Positions 37,190 through 46,005 are shown, counted from the stretch's first letter. The stretch is DNA of 64,000 nt from Cyanobacteriota bacterium (GCA_019751815.1 JAIEMW010000001.1:690197-754196), one strand, 5' to 3'. The notes: generated by a model from the sequence alone, not told the origin. Numbers and translations are program-made.

Positions 37190-38623
37190 ATGAGTCCGCA
37201 ACCTGTTGCTAATACCCTGGATCAAGAGAACCTCAGCCCCCAAGAGCTCACCAAAAAGCTTTTGGCCGTTGAGAATAAAGTCTGCTCATACGGTGATACT
37301 GTTCACTACGCCAAAGATCCAAAGTTTTTTAAACACTGTGAAGGCAGCTATCTCTTTGATCTGGAAGAAACACCCTACCTGGATCTACAAATGTGGTACT
37401 CTGCTGTGAATTTAGGCTATGCTAACCCGCGAGTGAATGAGTCCCTGAAGCGTCAGATTGATCAACTTCCCCAATTGGCTTGTCAATACTTGCACCCAGA
37501 AAAAATTCATCTGGCTGAAAAGTTAGTCAACAGTGTTCAAAAAGGCTTTGGTCAAGTTGGTCGGGTGCATTTCAATGTGGGCGGAGCCCAAGCGGTCGAA
37601 GATTCCCTTAAACTTGTTCGCAAACATACTCGAAAACAGCATATGTTTGCTTTTGAAGGGGGTTATCACGGGCGAACATTAGGGGCGTCAGCGATTACAT
37701 CCTCATATCGCTACAGAGAACCCTTTGGTGAGTTTGGTGATCGGGCAGAATTTATCCCATTTCCATACTGCTTCCGTTGCCCCTACGGTAAAGAACCTGA
37801 TTCTTGCAAGCTATACTGCGCTCAGCAATTTGTACGCAAGTTTGAAACTGAATACTACGGTGTTTTAAATCCGAAAAACGGGAAATCTGAGTTTGGGGCC
37901 TTTTACATGGAACCCTTACAAGGGACAGGTGGCTATGTGAAACCACCAGAAGGCTATTTTGAAATCATCGCCGAGGTATGTAAGGCTTACGGGATTCTCT
38001 TGGTGGATGACGAGATCCAGATGGGCTTTTTCCGCACTGGGAAGCTTTGGGCTATGGAACACTTTGGGATTAAACCGGACATTATTGTGTTTGGGAAAGC
38101 CCTCACCAACGGAATGAATGCTTTGTCTGGTCTTTGGGCTAAAGAAGAGTTGATTAACCCAGAGCAATTCGGACCCGGTTCAACGCACTCCACATTTTCT
38201 TCCAACACCTTGGGCACTGCAACTGGGCTAGAAGTAATGACTATCTTTGAAGACGGTGATTTTGAAACCTCTGTGCCGGCCAAAGGCGCCTATTTCTTAG
38301 AACAGCTTCAATCGCTCCAGAAAAAACATCCTGAAATTGGTGATGTAGACGGGCTCGGACTGGCACTTAGAATGGAAATGTGCCAAAAAGACGGATTTAC
38401 CCCCAGCCGTGAATTGGCAGATGCGATGTTCCAGAAGGGTCTCAGCGGAGATCTCCAGGCACGAGGCAAGAAAATGGGCCTGATCTTAGACATTGGTGGG
38501 TATTACAAAAATGTGGTGACTCTCGCTCCTTCACTCACCATCACCCATGACGAAATCGATCTCGGCATTGAATTGTTGGATCAGGTGATCACCCTCTGCA
38601 AAAAAGAAGGGGCTGGTGCATAA
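37190..38623 (+). CDS. Class III PLP-dependent aminotransferase
   Basis: From ATG 37190, which has a GGAG box 9 bp upstream, the product is 477 residues. Class III features are present: GGYHGRTLGA, the Asp of LLVDDEIQMGFFRTGK and the PLP Lys about 303 in FGKALTNGMNALSG. These enzymes move amino groups from omega positions (ornithine, lysine, GABA, putrescine, diamines). A Cys4 motif C-x2-C-x8-C-x3-C (about 194-210, PYCFRCPYGKEPDSCKLYC) sits in the middle, as in a subset of the family, and could bind a metal or cluster. It is the first gene of a seven-gene overlapping operon. The substrate is not identifiable. Confidence 0.9.
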   Translation: MSPQPVANTLDQENLSPQELTKKLLAVENKVCSYGDTVHYAKDPKFFKHCEGSYLFDLEETPYLDLQMWYSAVNLGYANPRVNESLKRQIDQLPQLACQYLHPEKIHLAEKLVNSVQKGFGQVGRVHFNVGGAQAVEDSLKLVRKHTRKQHMFAFEGGYHGRTLGASAITSSYRYREPFGEFGDRAEFIPFPYCFRCPYGKEPDSCKLYCAQQFVRKFETEYYGVLNPKNGKSEFGAFYMEPLQGTGGYVKPPEGYFEIIAEVCKAYGILLVDDEIQMGFFRTGKLWAMEHFGIKPDIIVFGKALTNGMNALSGLWAKEELINPEQFGPGSTHSTFSSNTLGTATGLEVMTIFEDGDFETSVPAKGAYFLEQLQSLQKKHPEIGDVDGLGLALRMEMCQKDGFTPSRELADAMFQKGLSGDLQARGKKMGLILDIGGYYKNVVTLAPSLTITHDEIDLGIELLDQVITLCKKEGAGA

Positions 38624-38625
38624 CG

Positions 38626-39435
38626 ATGAGTCAAAAACCCTATAGCTCAAACCCATTTCAGACTTTCGCTAGTCCAAGTTCAGTTTCAAATGCTGTTTCA
38701 GAACTCGCAAAACAAGCGCTCCCATTTGGCCAGTCTGCCTTCACTGTTTTTTGCGATTTTGATGGAACCGTTTCTCTTAAAGACTGTACCGATACGCTTC
38801 TCTCAGCGCTGGCCTCTGCTGAATGGGAAAGCATCGAGGATGAGTGGGTTCGCGGTGACATTTCATCAAGAGAATGCCTTGCCCGTCAAATCCCTCTAAT
38901 TGAGGGTGGTTGGCCTGCTATTCAACGGGTGCTGGACACGATAGAAATTGATCCTGCCTTCCCACGTTTTGCTCAATGGTGCCGTAGCAATGGAATTCGC
39001 CTGTTTATGGTGAGTGAAGGCCTAGACCGGGTAATTCAGTACATGCTCGACAAGGCGGGCGTTCGCGTCGATGCGATCTTTGCCAATCACCTTGTGTGCC
39101 ATGAAGACGGCCAGGTGGATATTGAGTTTCCAAGGGCCAATCTCTCCGGCGGTTGCGATGCCGGTCTGTGTAAGTGTGCAATTCTGCAAAACCCACTTCT
39201 TAACCGACATAAGCAGACCATCGTGATCGGTGATGGACGCAGTGATTTCTGTTGGTCTTTAGAGGCGGATGTGTTATTCGCCAAAGGCAAACTCGTGGCC
39301 CATGCCGAAAGTCACCAGAAAGAAGTGTACGCCTTCCGTCAGTTTGATACCGTGCTGGCGGAGCTAAAGCATCTTCAGCTTCAGCAGATGCCCCTTCCTC
39401 AGATCACTTCGGAGTTTGAGTTAGTTCGGTCATGA
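38626..39435 (+). CDS. MtnX-like HAD-IB family phosphatase
   Basis: The 269-residue protein has the HAD nucleophile motif VFCDFDGTVSLKDCTDTL, motif II Ser in RLFMVSEGLDR and the acidic motif VIGDGRSDFCWSLEAD. This is the SerB/MtnX-like subgroup, which dephosphorylates small metabolites. A methionine-salvage role is unlikely because the window already has mtnC. It lies 2 bp after the aminotransferase and overlaps the esterase gene by 4 bp. A phosphorylated intermediate of the operon's pathway is the likely substrate. Confidence 0.88.
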   Translation: MSQKPYSSNPFQTFASPSSVSNAVSELAKQALPFGQSAFTVFCDFDGTVSLKDCTDTLLSALASAEWESIEDEWVRGDISSRECLARQIPLIEGGWPAIQRVLDTIEIDPAFPRFAQWCRSNGIRLFMVSEGLDRVIQYMLDKAGVRVDAIFANHLVCHEDGQVDIEFPRANLSGGCDAGLCKCAILQNPLLNRHKQTIVIGDGRSDFCWSLEADVLFAKGKLVAHAESHQKEVYAFRQFDTVLAELKHLQLQQMPLPQITSEFELVRS

Positions 39436-40316
39436 CTCCCGGCGAAACCGCGACTGAAAACCATTCTTCAGCAAAGCATTCTTCTTCAGCAGTCATCCTT
39501 TTGCACGGTCTGACTGGTACGCCTGCAGAAATGAGGGCGTATGCAAAAAAATTTGAGTTACTCGGTGTTCATACCGTAAATCCACTATTAGCGGGACATG
39601 GCGGCAGTAACAATGATTTACTGGCGGTGACCTGGAAAGACTGGTTGAACACCGTCACAACCGCTGTTCGCTTAACCCAAAAAGACTATAAACACGTTTT
39701 CATTGTTGGGGTTTCTATGTCATCGCTTTTGGCTGTTCTTGCTGCGGCAGAAATACCAACTGTCAGTGGTATTGTTTTGCTGTCTCCCCATTACGGGCCA
39801 TACGCGCGGGGGACTGATTGGCGAAAAATTTTTCTCCCGCTGCTCTATAAAATGCCCGACTGGGTACATCGGTGGATTTACTGGGAAGAGACCCCGCCTT
39901 ACGGAATGAAGGATGAGCGCCTACAGCGCAGGATTAAAGCACAGTTGGACCGCAACAGTCATGGGGACGGAGGAGAGCACGGTCTCTTTCGGACTTATGT
40001 AAAATACTTTTATCAGCTCCATCAGTTACAAAACCAGATCCACCAAGTTGCCGCCAAGGTCCACTGTCCGGCTTTGGTCATTCATTCTGTCGAAGATACG
40101 GTTATGGACCCCATGTGCGGCGCGATGCTTTACAGAGACCTTGGAACCACCCGCAAAACGCTTCGTATCATCAATGATTCCGATCATGTCATGATGCTGG
40201 ATCTCCGCAAACTGGACGTGTTTCAATGGATCTATCAATTTATTCAAACCCACACTCCAGAAGTCACTGAATTTTTGAACCGAGCCAATGAGCAACCACA
40301 GTCCCACACAGCTTAG
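39432..40316 (+). CDS. Alpha/beta-fold hydrolase (carboxylesterase-like)
   Basis: The 294-residue protein has VILLHGLTGTPAEMRAYA at the oxyanion hole, nucleophile Ser in VGVSMSSLLAVL (GxSxS rather than GxSxG), Asp in HSVEDTVMDP and His in DSDHVMMLD. It resembles Est30-type carboxylesterases. It overlaps the HAD gene by 4 bp and the next gene by 29 bp. An ester or thioester of the pathway's product is a plausible substrate. Confidence 0.85.
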   Translation: MTPGETATENHSSAKHSSSAVILLHGLTGTPAEMRAYAKKFELLGVHTVNPLLAGHGGSNNDLLAVTWKDWLNTVTTAVRLTQKDYKHVFIVGVSMSSLLAVLAAAEIPTVSGIVLLSPHYGPYARGTDWRKIFLPLLYKMPDWVHRWIYWEETPPYGMKDERLQRRIKAQLDRNSHGDGGEHGLFRTYVKYFYQLHQLQNQIHQVAAKVHCPALVIHSVEDTVMDPMCGAMLYRDLGTTRKTLRIINDSDHVMMLDLRKLDVFQWIYQFIQTHTPEVTEFLNRANEQPQSHTA

Positions 40317-41580
40317 TGCAACCCTTCACAACACCTGGCAGTCTATCACTGCCGAAGAATGGGGTCGCCTATTTCCTGCCACGGCAGATTCACCCCAAAT
40401 GCTCGCCCATAATGAACGCTCTGGGTTTGACGGCGTTTCATTTTTCAGTCTTGTGGTCAGCCAACGTGACCCAAATAGTCATAAATTGAGTCCCCGTGAG
40501 TTACCGATACTCTACATTCCCCTATTTTTAACCCCCTTTGATGTTCCTCGAATTTTTGATCCCGCCATTGCAAGCAAGGCTCAAGCTGTTTTGAAAGGCT
40601 TACCGAACTGGGTTCAGAAATGGTTTTACCCAACATTACTTGGTGTTGGCTTTTTGGAGTGCGAGTGGGGAGAAGTGGGCTTTGATAGGACAGTGAGCGA
40701 CGACGTACTGAAGGAAGCCTGGGCATTAGCCATCCAAGCATTGGATAAGTTTTCTCAGGCGATGAAAGTCGATTTACAGATTTATTCGCACTTTAATCCA
40801 CTTAGTTCTCAAGCCTTGATTCCAGAAGCGCTCCAAGGTTACTGTGTCATGGATTCTCCACCGATTGCGATGTTGTCTATGTTGGGGCTTTCCAGTCTCG
40901 ATGAGTATTTTGAGACGCTGTCTTACGCCCGACGCAAAAATATTCGCCGAAAACTGAAAGCAGCCAAAGAAATACGCGTTGAATGGACCACAGATCCAAC
41001 CCCTTGGATAGCCGACATTTATTCACTCTATCTCACCTCTCGCGATGCCGGAGAAGCCATGTTTACCCCCCACAGAGAAGACTTTTTTGCCCGTATCTGT
41101 CAGGAAGTTCCCGGTGCCCGCTACGCGCTATATTTTAAGGGAGACCGTCTATTGGCCTTTAATTTACTAGTTCATTATAGAGACAGATTGGTCGATAAAT
41201 TTTTCTGCAAACACCCTCAAGAAGCCGCCCCGTTTAATTTATATTTTGTCTCTTGGGTCGAAAATATTCGTCATTGTATCGAACATCAAATCCCCCTGTA
41301 TTATGCAGGCTCTTGGCTTGAAGCAGTGAAAGAAAAACTCGGTGCCCGTTTTTTACCAAGCTATGTGGCTTTTCACCACCGACATCCTTTCTTAAATTGG
41401 CTATTTCCTCTGATTCAGAAATTTTTGACCTACCAGCCCCAAGTGTCTCTGCCTCAGTATCGTTTGGGATACCCCATACAAGCTGTGCAAGACCCACAAT
41501 TGTTATCATCGCTCACACTACTGGCTCCCGGTTTATCGGCACCAGAGTCGGTACCACCGAATCTTAGTGTCATTCCATGA
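40288..41580 (+). CDS. FemAB/GNAT-like acyltransferase (COG3146 type)
   Basis: The 430-residue protein resembles the FemAB-like group of the GNAT fold. LDEYFETLSYARRKNIRRKL and RYALYFKGDRLLAFNLLVHY are typical, and LVDKFFCKHP near FNLYFVSWVENIRHCIE marks the C-terminal half. Related enzymes transfer amino acids or acyl groups to cell-wall precursors or small molecules. The start lies 29 bp inside the esterase gene, a long overlap that supports translational coupling. The donor and acceptor are unknown. Confidence 0.75.
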   Translation: MSNHSPTQLSATLHNTWQSITAEEWGRLFPATADSPQMLAHNERSGFDGVSFFSLVVSQRDPNSHKLSPRELPILYIPLFLTPFDVPRIFDPAIASKAQAVLKGLPNWVQKWFYPTLLGVGFLECEWGEVGFDRTVSDDVLKEAWALAIQALDKFSQAMKVDLQIYSHFNPLSSQALIPEALQGYCVMDSPPIAMLSMLGLSSLDEYFETLSYARRKNIRRKLKAAKEIRVEWTTDPTPWIADIYSLYLTSRDAGEAMFTPHREDFFARICQEVPGARYALYFKGDRLLAFNLLVHYRDRLVDKFFCKHPQEAAPFNLYFVSWVENIRHCIEHQIPLYYAGSWLEAVKEKLGARFLPSYVAFHHRHPFLNWLFPLIQKFLTYQPQVSLPQYRLGYPIQAVQDPQLLSSLTLLAPGLSAPESVPPNLSVIP

Positions 41581-42634
41581 GTCAGATTTTTGGAGTCAGA
41601 TTTTTGAGCCCACCGCAATGCCTCATCCAGGAATAAATTCAGTTCAATCTTCACCTGTGATCTCACAGTGGCTCAGCTTGGGTTTGGGCATAGATGACAC
41701 GCTGATGGCCCAAACCTGTGTGTGGGAGATGTTGGCCGTCAAGCCCAACTTCCGGCAATGGGAAGAGTCTCTTAGACTTTGGGCAGATCATCAGGCATTA
41801 AACACCTTCACAGAAGCATTGGCACAATTGAGAAAGACTTATCCGGAACAACCCTGGCTCACCTTTATCGGCTCTGGGGATTTTCATCATCTGACACATA
41901 CACTGTTGGAAACCCTGGCTATTCCCAATGAACGGCCACTGCATCTGATTCTGATTGATAACCACCCTGATTGGTTTCAATGGGGACCCAAGTATCACTG
42001 CGGCAATTGGGTTTCATTGGTGTTAAAACAAAAACATGCCAATACTCAACGTCCCAAGATTGCCTCTGTACACTTGCTGGGGCAAGACAGTGAAGATTTT
42101 AGCCCCACCAGTTTCTGCTTTATGCCCTTTGATGACTTAGCGCAAGGCCGGGTTAATCTCTACCCCTATCAAAAAAAGAGACTCCCTGTGCTGGGACGTT
42201 GGCCTGTTAAAGTTGCTGGCGTTAAACATTCTGTAAAACGTTGGTATGGTGTTGACTTGCACCCTCGAACTGTTAGCGAAACAGGAATTCAAGCCTTGTG
42301 CGAAGAACTCCTCCAGCAATATCCGGATGACTTGTTTTATATCTCCATTGATAAAGATTGTTTGCACCTGGAAACAAGTACCACCGACTGGGATCAAGGG
42401 AGCATGCATCCTAATGAGCTTCTAGACGCGTTGCGGGTATTTAAGGCTTCCCATCGTTTGATTGGCGTGGATGTTTGCGGAGAACTCAGTCAAAAACCGG
42501 TGCAAGGGTTATGGAAAAATATAGACAGTGGTCGTTATTTTCGCCATAGTCCCCCGTCAGAAGTACAAATTGCCCAAAACCAATCGGTGAATCAAGCCAT
42601 ATTAGAGATATTTTCAGGGACTAACCCGCTATGA
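41567..42634 (+). CDS. Arginase-fold (ureohydrolase superfamily) protein
   Basis: The 355-residue protein has the layout of the arginase/agmatinase/histone-deacetylase-like fold: GSGDFHHLTH near residue 105, LILIDNHPDWF (DxHxD metal ligands) and ISIDKDCLHLE (DxD ligands). These motifs bind two Mn ions in true ureohydrolases. The usual GGDHS and D-x-D-P elements are altered, so the substrate may not be arginine or agmatine. It overlaps the FemAB-like gene by 14 bp and the next gene by 4 bp. Hydrolysis of a guanidine or amide within the operon's pathway is inferred. Confidence 0.8.
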   Translation: MSFHESDFWSQIFEPTAMPHPGINSVQSSPVISQWLSLGLGIDDTLMAQTCVWEMLAVKPNFRQWEESLRLWADHQALNTFTEALAQLRKTYPEQPWLTFIGSGDFHHLTHTLLETLAIPNERPLHLILIDNHPDWFQWGPKYHCGNWVSLVLKQKHANTQRPKIASVHLLGQDSEDFSPTSFCFMPFDDLAQGRVNLYPYQKKRLPVLGRWPVKVAGVKHSVKRWYGVDLHPRTVSETGIQALCEELLQQYPDDLFYISIDKDCLHLETSTTDWDQGSMHPNELLDALRVFKASHRLIGVDVCGELSQKPVQGLWKNIDSGRYFRHSPPSEVQIAQNQSVNQAILEIFSGTNPL

Positions 42635-43005
42635 GTTTTACCGCCATTATCGCCTCCTTATGCTGCATCCTGATTGAAACGGTTCAGCAGTTGTCCTTTG
42701 CGCTGTCGTCTAAAGAGACGGGAGGCATAACAGCCACATCTTTAACAGCCTCTCCTGCTCCAAACAAAGTTTTCTGGCTTTCGTTGGGGATTATTTTGCA
42801 TATTGGCGTGCTTGGCAGCTGGTACTGGATGTTAACCCTGCTTCCCCTCAGTTTAGCAGCCCCGTTGATGGGGGGTAGTTATGCAACCACCACACTGGCC
42901 AGTCAATGGCTATTAAAAGAGCAGGTTTCGCTTAAACGGTGGCTGGGTGTTATTTGCATCACACTGGGATTAATGATTATATGGCGGGTTCAACCCAATG
43001 GATAA
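42631..43005 (+). CDS. SMR/EamA-like small membrane transporter subunit 1
   Basis: The 124-residue protein has four membrane helices. The last two follow the EmrE/EamA half-domain pattern: LAAPLMGGSYATTTLASQWL and VSLKRWLGVICITLGLMIIW. Such short proteins work as dimers; ArnE/ArnF-like pairs flip lipid-linked amino sugars and others export cationic drugs. The start overlaps the arginase-like stop by 4 bp. The next gene encodes a second, similar protein. Confidence 0.85.
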   Translation: MSFTAIIASLCCILIETVQQLSFALSSKETGGITATSLTASPAPNKVFWLSLGIILHIGVLGSWYWMLTLLPLSLAAPLMGGSYATTTLASQWLLKEQVSLKRWLGVICITLGLMIIWRVQPNG

Positions 43006-43411
43006 GGCCGCTGATAATAAATCTCATGTTAGATCTCCAGTTGTTTCCGGGGAAATTAGCCTATTTGCCTTTCTAAGCCTGCTGGCTATTGACGTTTTAC
43101 TCTTGTTACTTGAGAAAATTGCCGCACTCCATGCCCATGGAGAAGGTTGGAATTACTTTTACGATTTACTCAGCCATCATTATTTTTGGATGGCTATTGC
43201 TCTTGCACCACTCCAGCTTTGGCTGTGGACACAAATCTTAAAGCATGTGGATCTTAGCCTAGCCTACCCCCTGTTTAGCCTATCTTATCCATTATCCATG
43301 GTTGTGGCTCAATGGGTTTTAGGAGAGACGGTATCAACAACCGCCTGGTTGGGAGCAGGCTTAATCACCATCGGCGTTGGGTTACTGAAGGACAGTCCCA
43401 AACACAGTTAA
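42998..43411 (+). CDS. SMR/EamA-like small membrane transporter subunit 2
   Basis: The 137-residue protein has a hydrophilic 20-residue head and four helices, with AYPLFSLSYPLSMVVAQWVL and VSTTAWLGAGLITIGVGLL matching the same half-domain. It overlaps subunit 1 by 8 bp and ends the operon. Two unequal genes side by side are typical of obligate SMR heterodimers, which insert in opposite orientations. A flippase or exporter for the operon's amine product is the simplest reading. Confidence 0.85.
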   Translation: MDKAADNKSHVRSPVVSGEISLFAFLSLLAIDVLLLLLEKIAALHAHGEGWNYFYDLLSHHYFWMAIALAPLQLWLWTQILKHVDLSLAYPLFSLSYPLSMVVAQWVLGETVSTTAWLGAGLITIGVGLLKDSPKHS

Positions 43412-43413
43412 TA

Positions 43414-43477
43414 CCTCAATGATAAGACTTCCACGTTACATCGACTTAACAAGTGCTTGCCTCAGTGATAAGCTTCC
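43414..43477. repeat. Imperfect direct repeat after the operon
   Basis: CCTCAATGATAAGACTTCC (43414-43432) recurs as CCTCAGTGATAAGCTTCC (43460-43477), with one substitution and one deletion, in the short spacer after the SMR genes. Function is unknown. Confidence 0.6.
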
Positions 43478-43503
43478 TTTAAGATTACACCTGTAATATA
43501 AAT

Positions 43504-43947
43504 TTGTGTGTGATGTGTGTATTTATAATGATTCCAAGCCTGTCACGCGCGTCTCATTTTCATCCAAAGATGATGACGGCACCCCACCATTTTAAACACC
43601 CGCCCCAACCCCATTTTGGGTCGAGTCATCACGTCCCTTCTGTGGTGATGGTGACCGATCAGGATTTGAGTGACGCGGAAAAAGAAGTGATTGCACTGCT
43701 GAAACAAGCAGGCATTAATCCAGTTGTAGGGTTTGGAACAACCCCGAAACCCAATCCCGTTGGAATCCTTGTTCCCATTGGCTCACAGAGACAAGCAAAA
43801 ACTATCTTGACCCAAGATGCTAGATTTTCCCCCGTTGATCCCAGTGATCCGACGTTTTCGGTTTATAGACGCTTTGCACCTAACGCAGAAGCAGTCGAAT
43901 ATAACAAGCCAGGCAGCCCGTTTCCCATTCGCATTATTATTGAATAG
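43504..43947 (+). CDS. Small His-rich hypothetical protein
   Basis: The 147-residue protein starts at a GTG and has a short hydrophobic head, then a His-rich stretch with HFHPKMM, HHFKHPP and HFGSSHHV, which could bind metal. The rest is ordinary and hydrophilic, with DQDLSDAEKEVIALLKQAG. No family is recognised. The start is uncertain; ATG 43528 would remove the hydrophobic head. It is convergent with the next gene, 24 bp away. Confidence 0.55.
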   Translation: MCVMCVFIMIPSLSRASHFHPKMMTAPHHFKHPPQPHFGSSHHVPSVVMVTDQDLSDAEKEVIALLKQAGINPVVGFGTTPKPNPVGILVPIGSQRQAKTILTQDARFSPVDPSDPTFSVYRRFAPNAEAVEYNKPGSPFPIRIIIE

Positions 43948-43971
43948 GCCAGTCTTTTTAGATTAAGTTGG

Positions 43972-45252
43972 CTATTCTGTGGGAATCACTTGGGGAGCCA
44001 CTTGCGTCGGATTGAGTTGAATTGGATTCGGTGGCGTGACAGAAACTGGCGTCGAGGTCAGCGCCTGCTCTCTTGTATAGCGCTTAAAGAACTGCCAAAT
44101 CAGCTCACTGGCACTTAGGTCTCTATTTTGACGGCCTAAGAATGGGATATAATTGAGCGGAACTTCAGAACCAGGCCAAGTATGCCCGCCGTTATTAACT
44201 TTATACAGCAAGACACAGGCATTTTTCTTAGTGTGGTGGTACTCAACATCCACGGATGTTGGTTCTTCCTGAACAGCAGGGCCACTGGCGCAATGGATAC
44301 TCTCGGGTGTATCGACATCCCCACCATTAGCATTGATCCAATACTGCAAAGACTTTGGAACAGGGAGGACATCGCCCACTCGGACACCCAAAATACGAGT
44401 ATTACCGCCTTCCCATGGGAAAGCATGATCGTCTGTTCCATTAATCATCAATACAGGCACTGGCAATGACGGCTGCAGTTTTCTGTTAAATAAAGGCTCA
44501 GGGATACTAGAAGCCACAGGGGCAATGGCTGCTATGCGATGAGGATATTCCATACCCATTCTTTGCGCCATCATGCCGCCACTAGAATAACCCGTAATAT
44601 AAATTCGACTCGGATCCGCATGGTATTTAACGGCCAAGGAATCCATCAGCTTCAGTAAGAACTTTGTATCGTTCACATCACCAGAAGGAGTGTCTCCAGG
44701 GTTTCGCCCGTCATTCCATTGGTGATTCAGCGCCGTGGGATACGCAACCACAAAGCCTTCCTGATTTGCCCATTTATCAAACCCCGTTACCTCTTGGGCG
44801 ATTTTACCGTTGAGACGCGCGCCATGAAGCACCAACACCAAGGGATACTGTTTCCCTTCTTCCTCATAATTACAAGGAAGGTGAACCAAGGCCGTGCGAA
44901 CCAAGGCGTCCACAACCAGAGATTCTTTGACAGTGACGCCACCCGCGCAGTGAACCGTTTGCTTGACAGCATCATTTTCAACGTCCATCACTTGGTGTGC
45001 TTTGGATAGGGCAACCAACCATCGATTATCCTGTGGTACGTGCATATTCACATCCTCGTCTGAAATTTTCTTAATTCCTGGCTGTGCATTATACCGCTGG
45101 GCGTATTCCTGCTGAGTTGCCTCTAATGGGTTTGTAAGCGGGAGGCTATAAGCGCTTAACGTCAACTGCGGCAAGCAAAAAGCCAGTAAAAGCGTACCGA
45201 ACTGCAATCCTCGTTTGTATAAAGACTTGAAACTTGTTGTTTTGTTCAACAT
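43972..45252 (-). CDS. Secreted PHB-depolymerase/feruloyl-esterase-like hydrolase
   Basis: The 426-residue protein has a signal peptide (hydrophobic residues about 15-33). The mature part matches the LpqC/poly-hydroxybutyrate depolymerase family: VLVLHGARLNG at the oxyanion hole, lipase box GYSSGGMM, MINGTDDHAFPW with the Asp, and GGHTWPG with the His. It cleaves ester bonds outside the cytoplasm, on polyesters or aromatic esters. The C-terminal 30 residues are Pro/Thr/Gln-rich. It appears to be a single gene. Confidence 0.88.
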   Translation of the reverse strand: MLNKTTSFKSLYKRGLQFGTLLLAFCLPQLTLSAYSLPLTNPLEATQQEYAQRYNAQPGIKKISDEDVNMHVPQDNRWLVALSKAHQVMDVENDAVKQTVHCAGGVTVKESLVVDALVRTALVHLPCNYEEEGKQYPLVLVLHGARLNGKIAQEVTGFDKWANQEGFVVAYPTALNHQWNDGRNPGDTPSGDVNDTKFLLKLMDSLAVKYHADPSRIYITGYSSGGMMAQRMGMEYPHRIAAIAPVASSIPEPLFNRKLQPSLPVPVLMINGTDDHAFPWEGGNTRILGVRVGDVLPVPKSLQYWINANGGDVDTPESIHCASGPAVQEEPTSVDVEYHHTKKNACVLLYKVNNGGHTWPGSEVPLNYIPFLGRQNRDLSASELIWQFFKRYTREQALTSTPVSVTPPNPIQLNPTQVAPQVIPTE

Positions 45253-45331
45253 GTACCTGTTCCTATTCTAGTGCATTTTTAAGAGTTTTAGTAGATTAAC
45301 AGCGGTGAAATAGGGCCCTCTATTTCTGAAA

Positions 45332-45919
45332 CTAATGTTTTTTGACCCGATGAAACTTAGAACCTTCTAAAGACAAATTGACCATTAATCCCTTCTGCCC
45401 GTAGACAAATCCCACAACGGGCTGTTTGAGTGTATTGGTGTCAATATCACCACCAGCACCCAGTTTTAGCATCGCCACAGAAGCGTCAACTCCCGCTTTC
45501 CAGCCTTCACTTTGACGAAAGCGTTTCAGAGAAGCGGTGTCCATAAAGACGAGAATCACTGATTTTTGTTGCGCCCCGAGCTGAAACCCCCATGAGGCCG
45601 AAAGCATCTTGTAGTAATCAACCGTTTTGCCATGGATCCTCAGGGCTCCTTCTCCGTATTCTCCACCCACACCGATTCCAGCCTTTAAAACTTTCGGCAT
45701 AACCAAAACAGCCTTTGCCCCTTTTAAAAAGGCTTCCCCACCGTGGACATCCTGCTTGAAACGAGACAAAGCCACATCCACACTGGCATTAATTTCTTTG
45801 GCAGAGTCAGCGTAACATCTTGAGTCGGTGAGTAAGACTGCAGAACAAACGGCTACTGCAATCAGCACGAAAGCTGTGATGAGATTGAAAGAATGATAGT
45901 GGTATTTTTTTGAAAGCAT
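45332..45919 (-). CDS. SYLF-domain (Ysc84-like) lipid-binding secreted protein
   Basis: The 195-residue protein has a signal peptide or anchor (about 13-35) followed by a complete SYLF domain: LKGAKAVLVMPKVLKAGIGV, GGEYGEGALRI, YYKMLSASWGFQLGAQQKS and VVGFVYGQKGLMVNLSLEG. SYLF domains bind phospholipids; bacterial forms are secreted or periplasmic and of unknown role. It appears to stand alone. Confidence 0.88.
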   Translation of the reverse strand: MLSKKYHYHSFNLITAFVLIAVAVCSAVLLTDSRCYADSAKEINASVDVALSRFKQDVHGGEAFLKGAKAVLVMPKVLKAGIGVGGEYGEGALRIHGKTVDYYKMLSASWGFQLGAQQKSVILVFMDTASLKRFRQSEGWKAGVDASVAMLKLGAGGDIDTNTLKQPVVGFVYGQKGLMVNLSLEGSKFHRVKKH

Positions 45920-46005
45920 TTGCTTACACTAGCGCAAAAACACAGGAGCGCCTATACCAATAAGACTGAGAGAGTCTCTTTTTTTCGCTTTTCAACTTTC
46001 GCATG

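Noticed and set aside
45308..45327. Hairpin GAAATAG/CTATTTC after the SYLF gene
   Set aside because: Short stem without a T run on the needed strand; not convincing as terminator.
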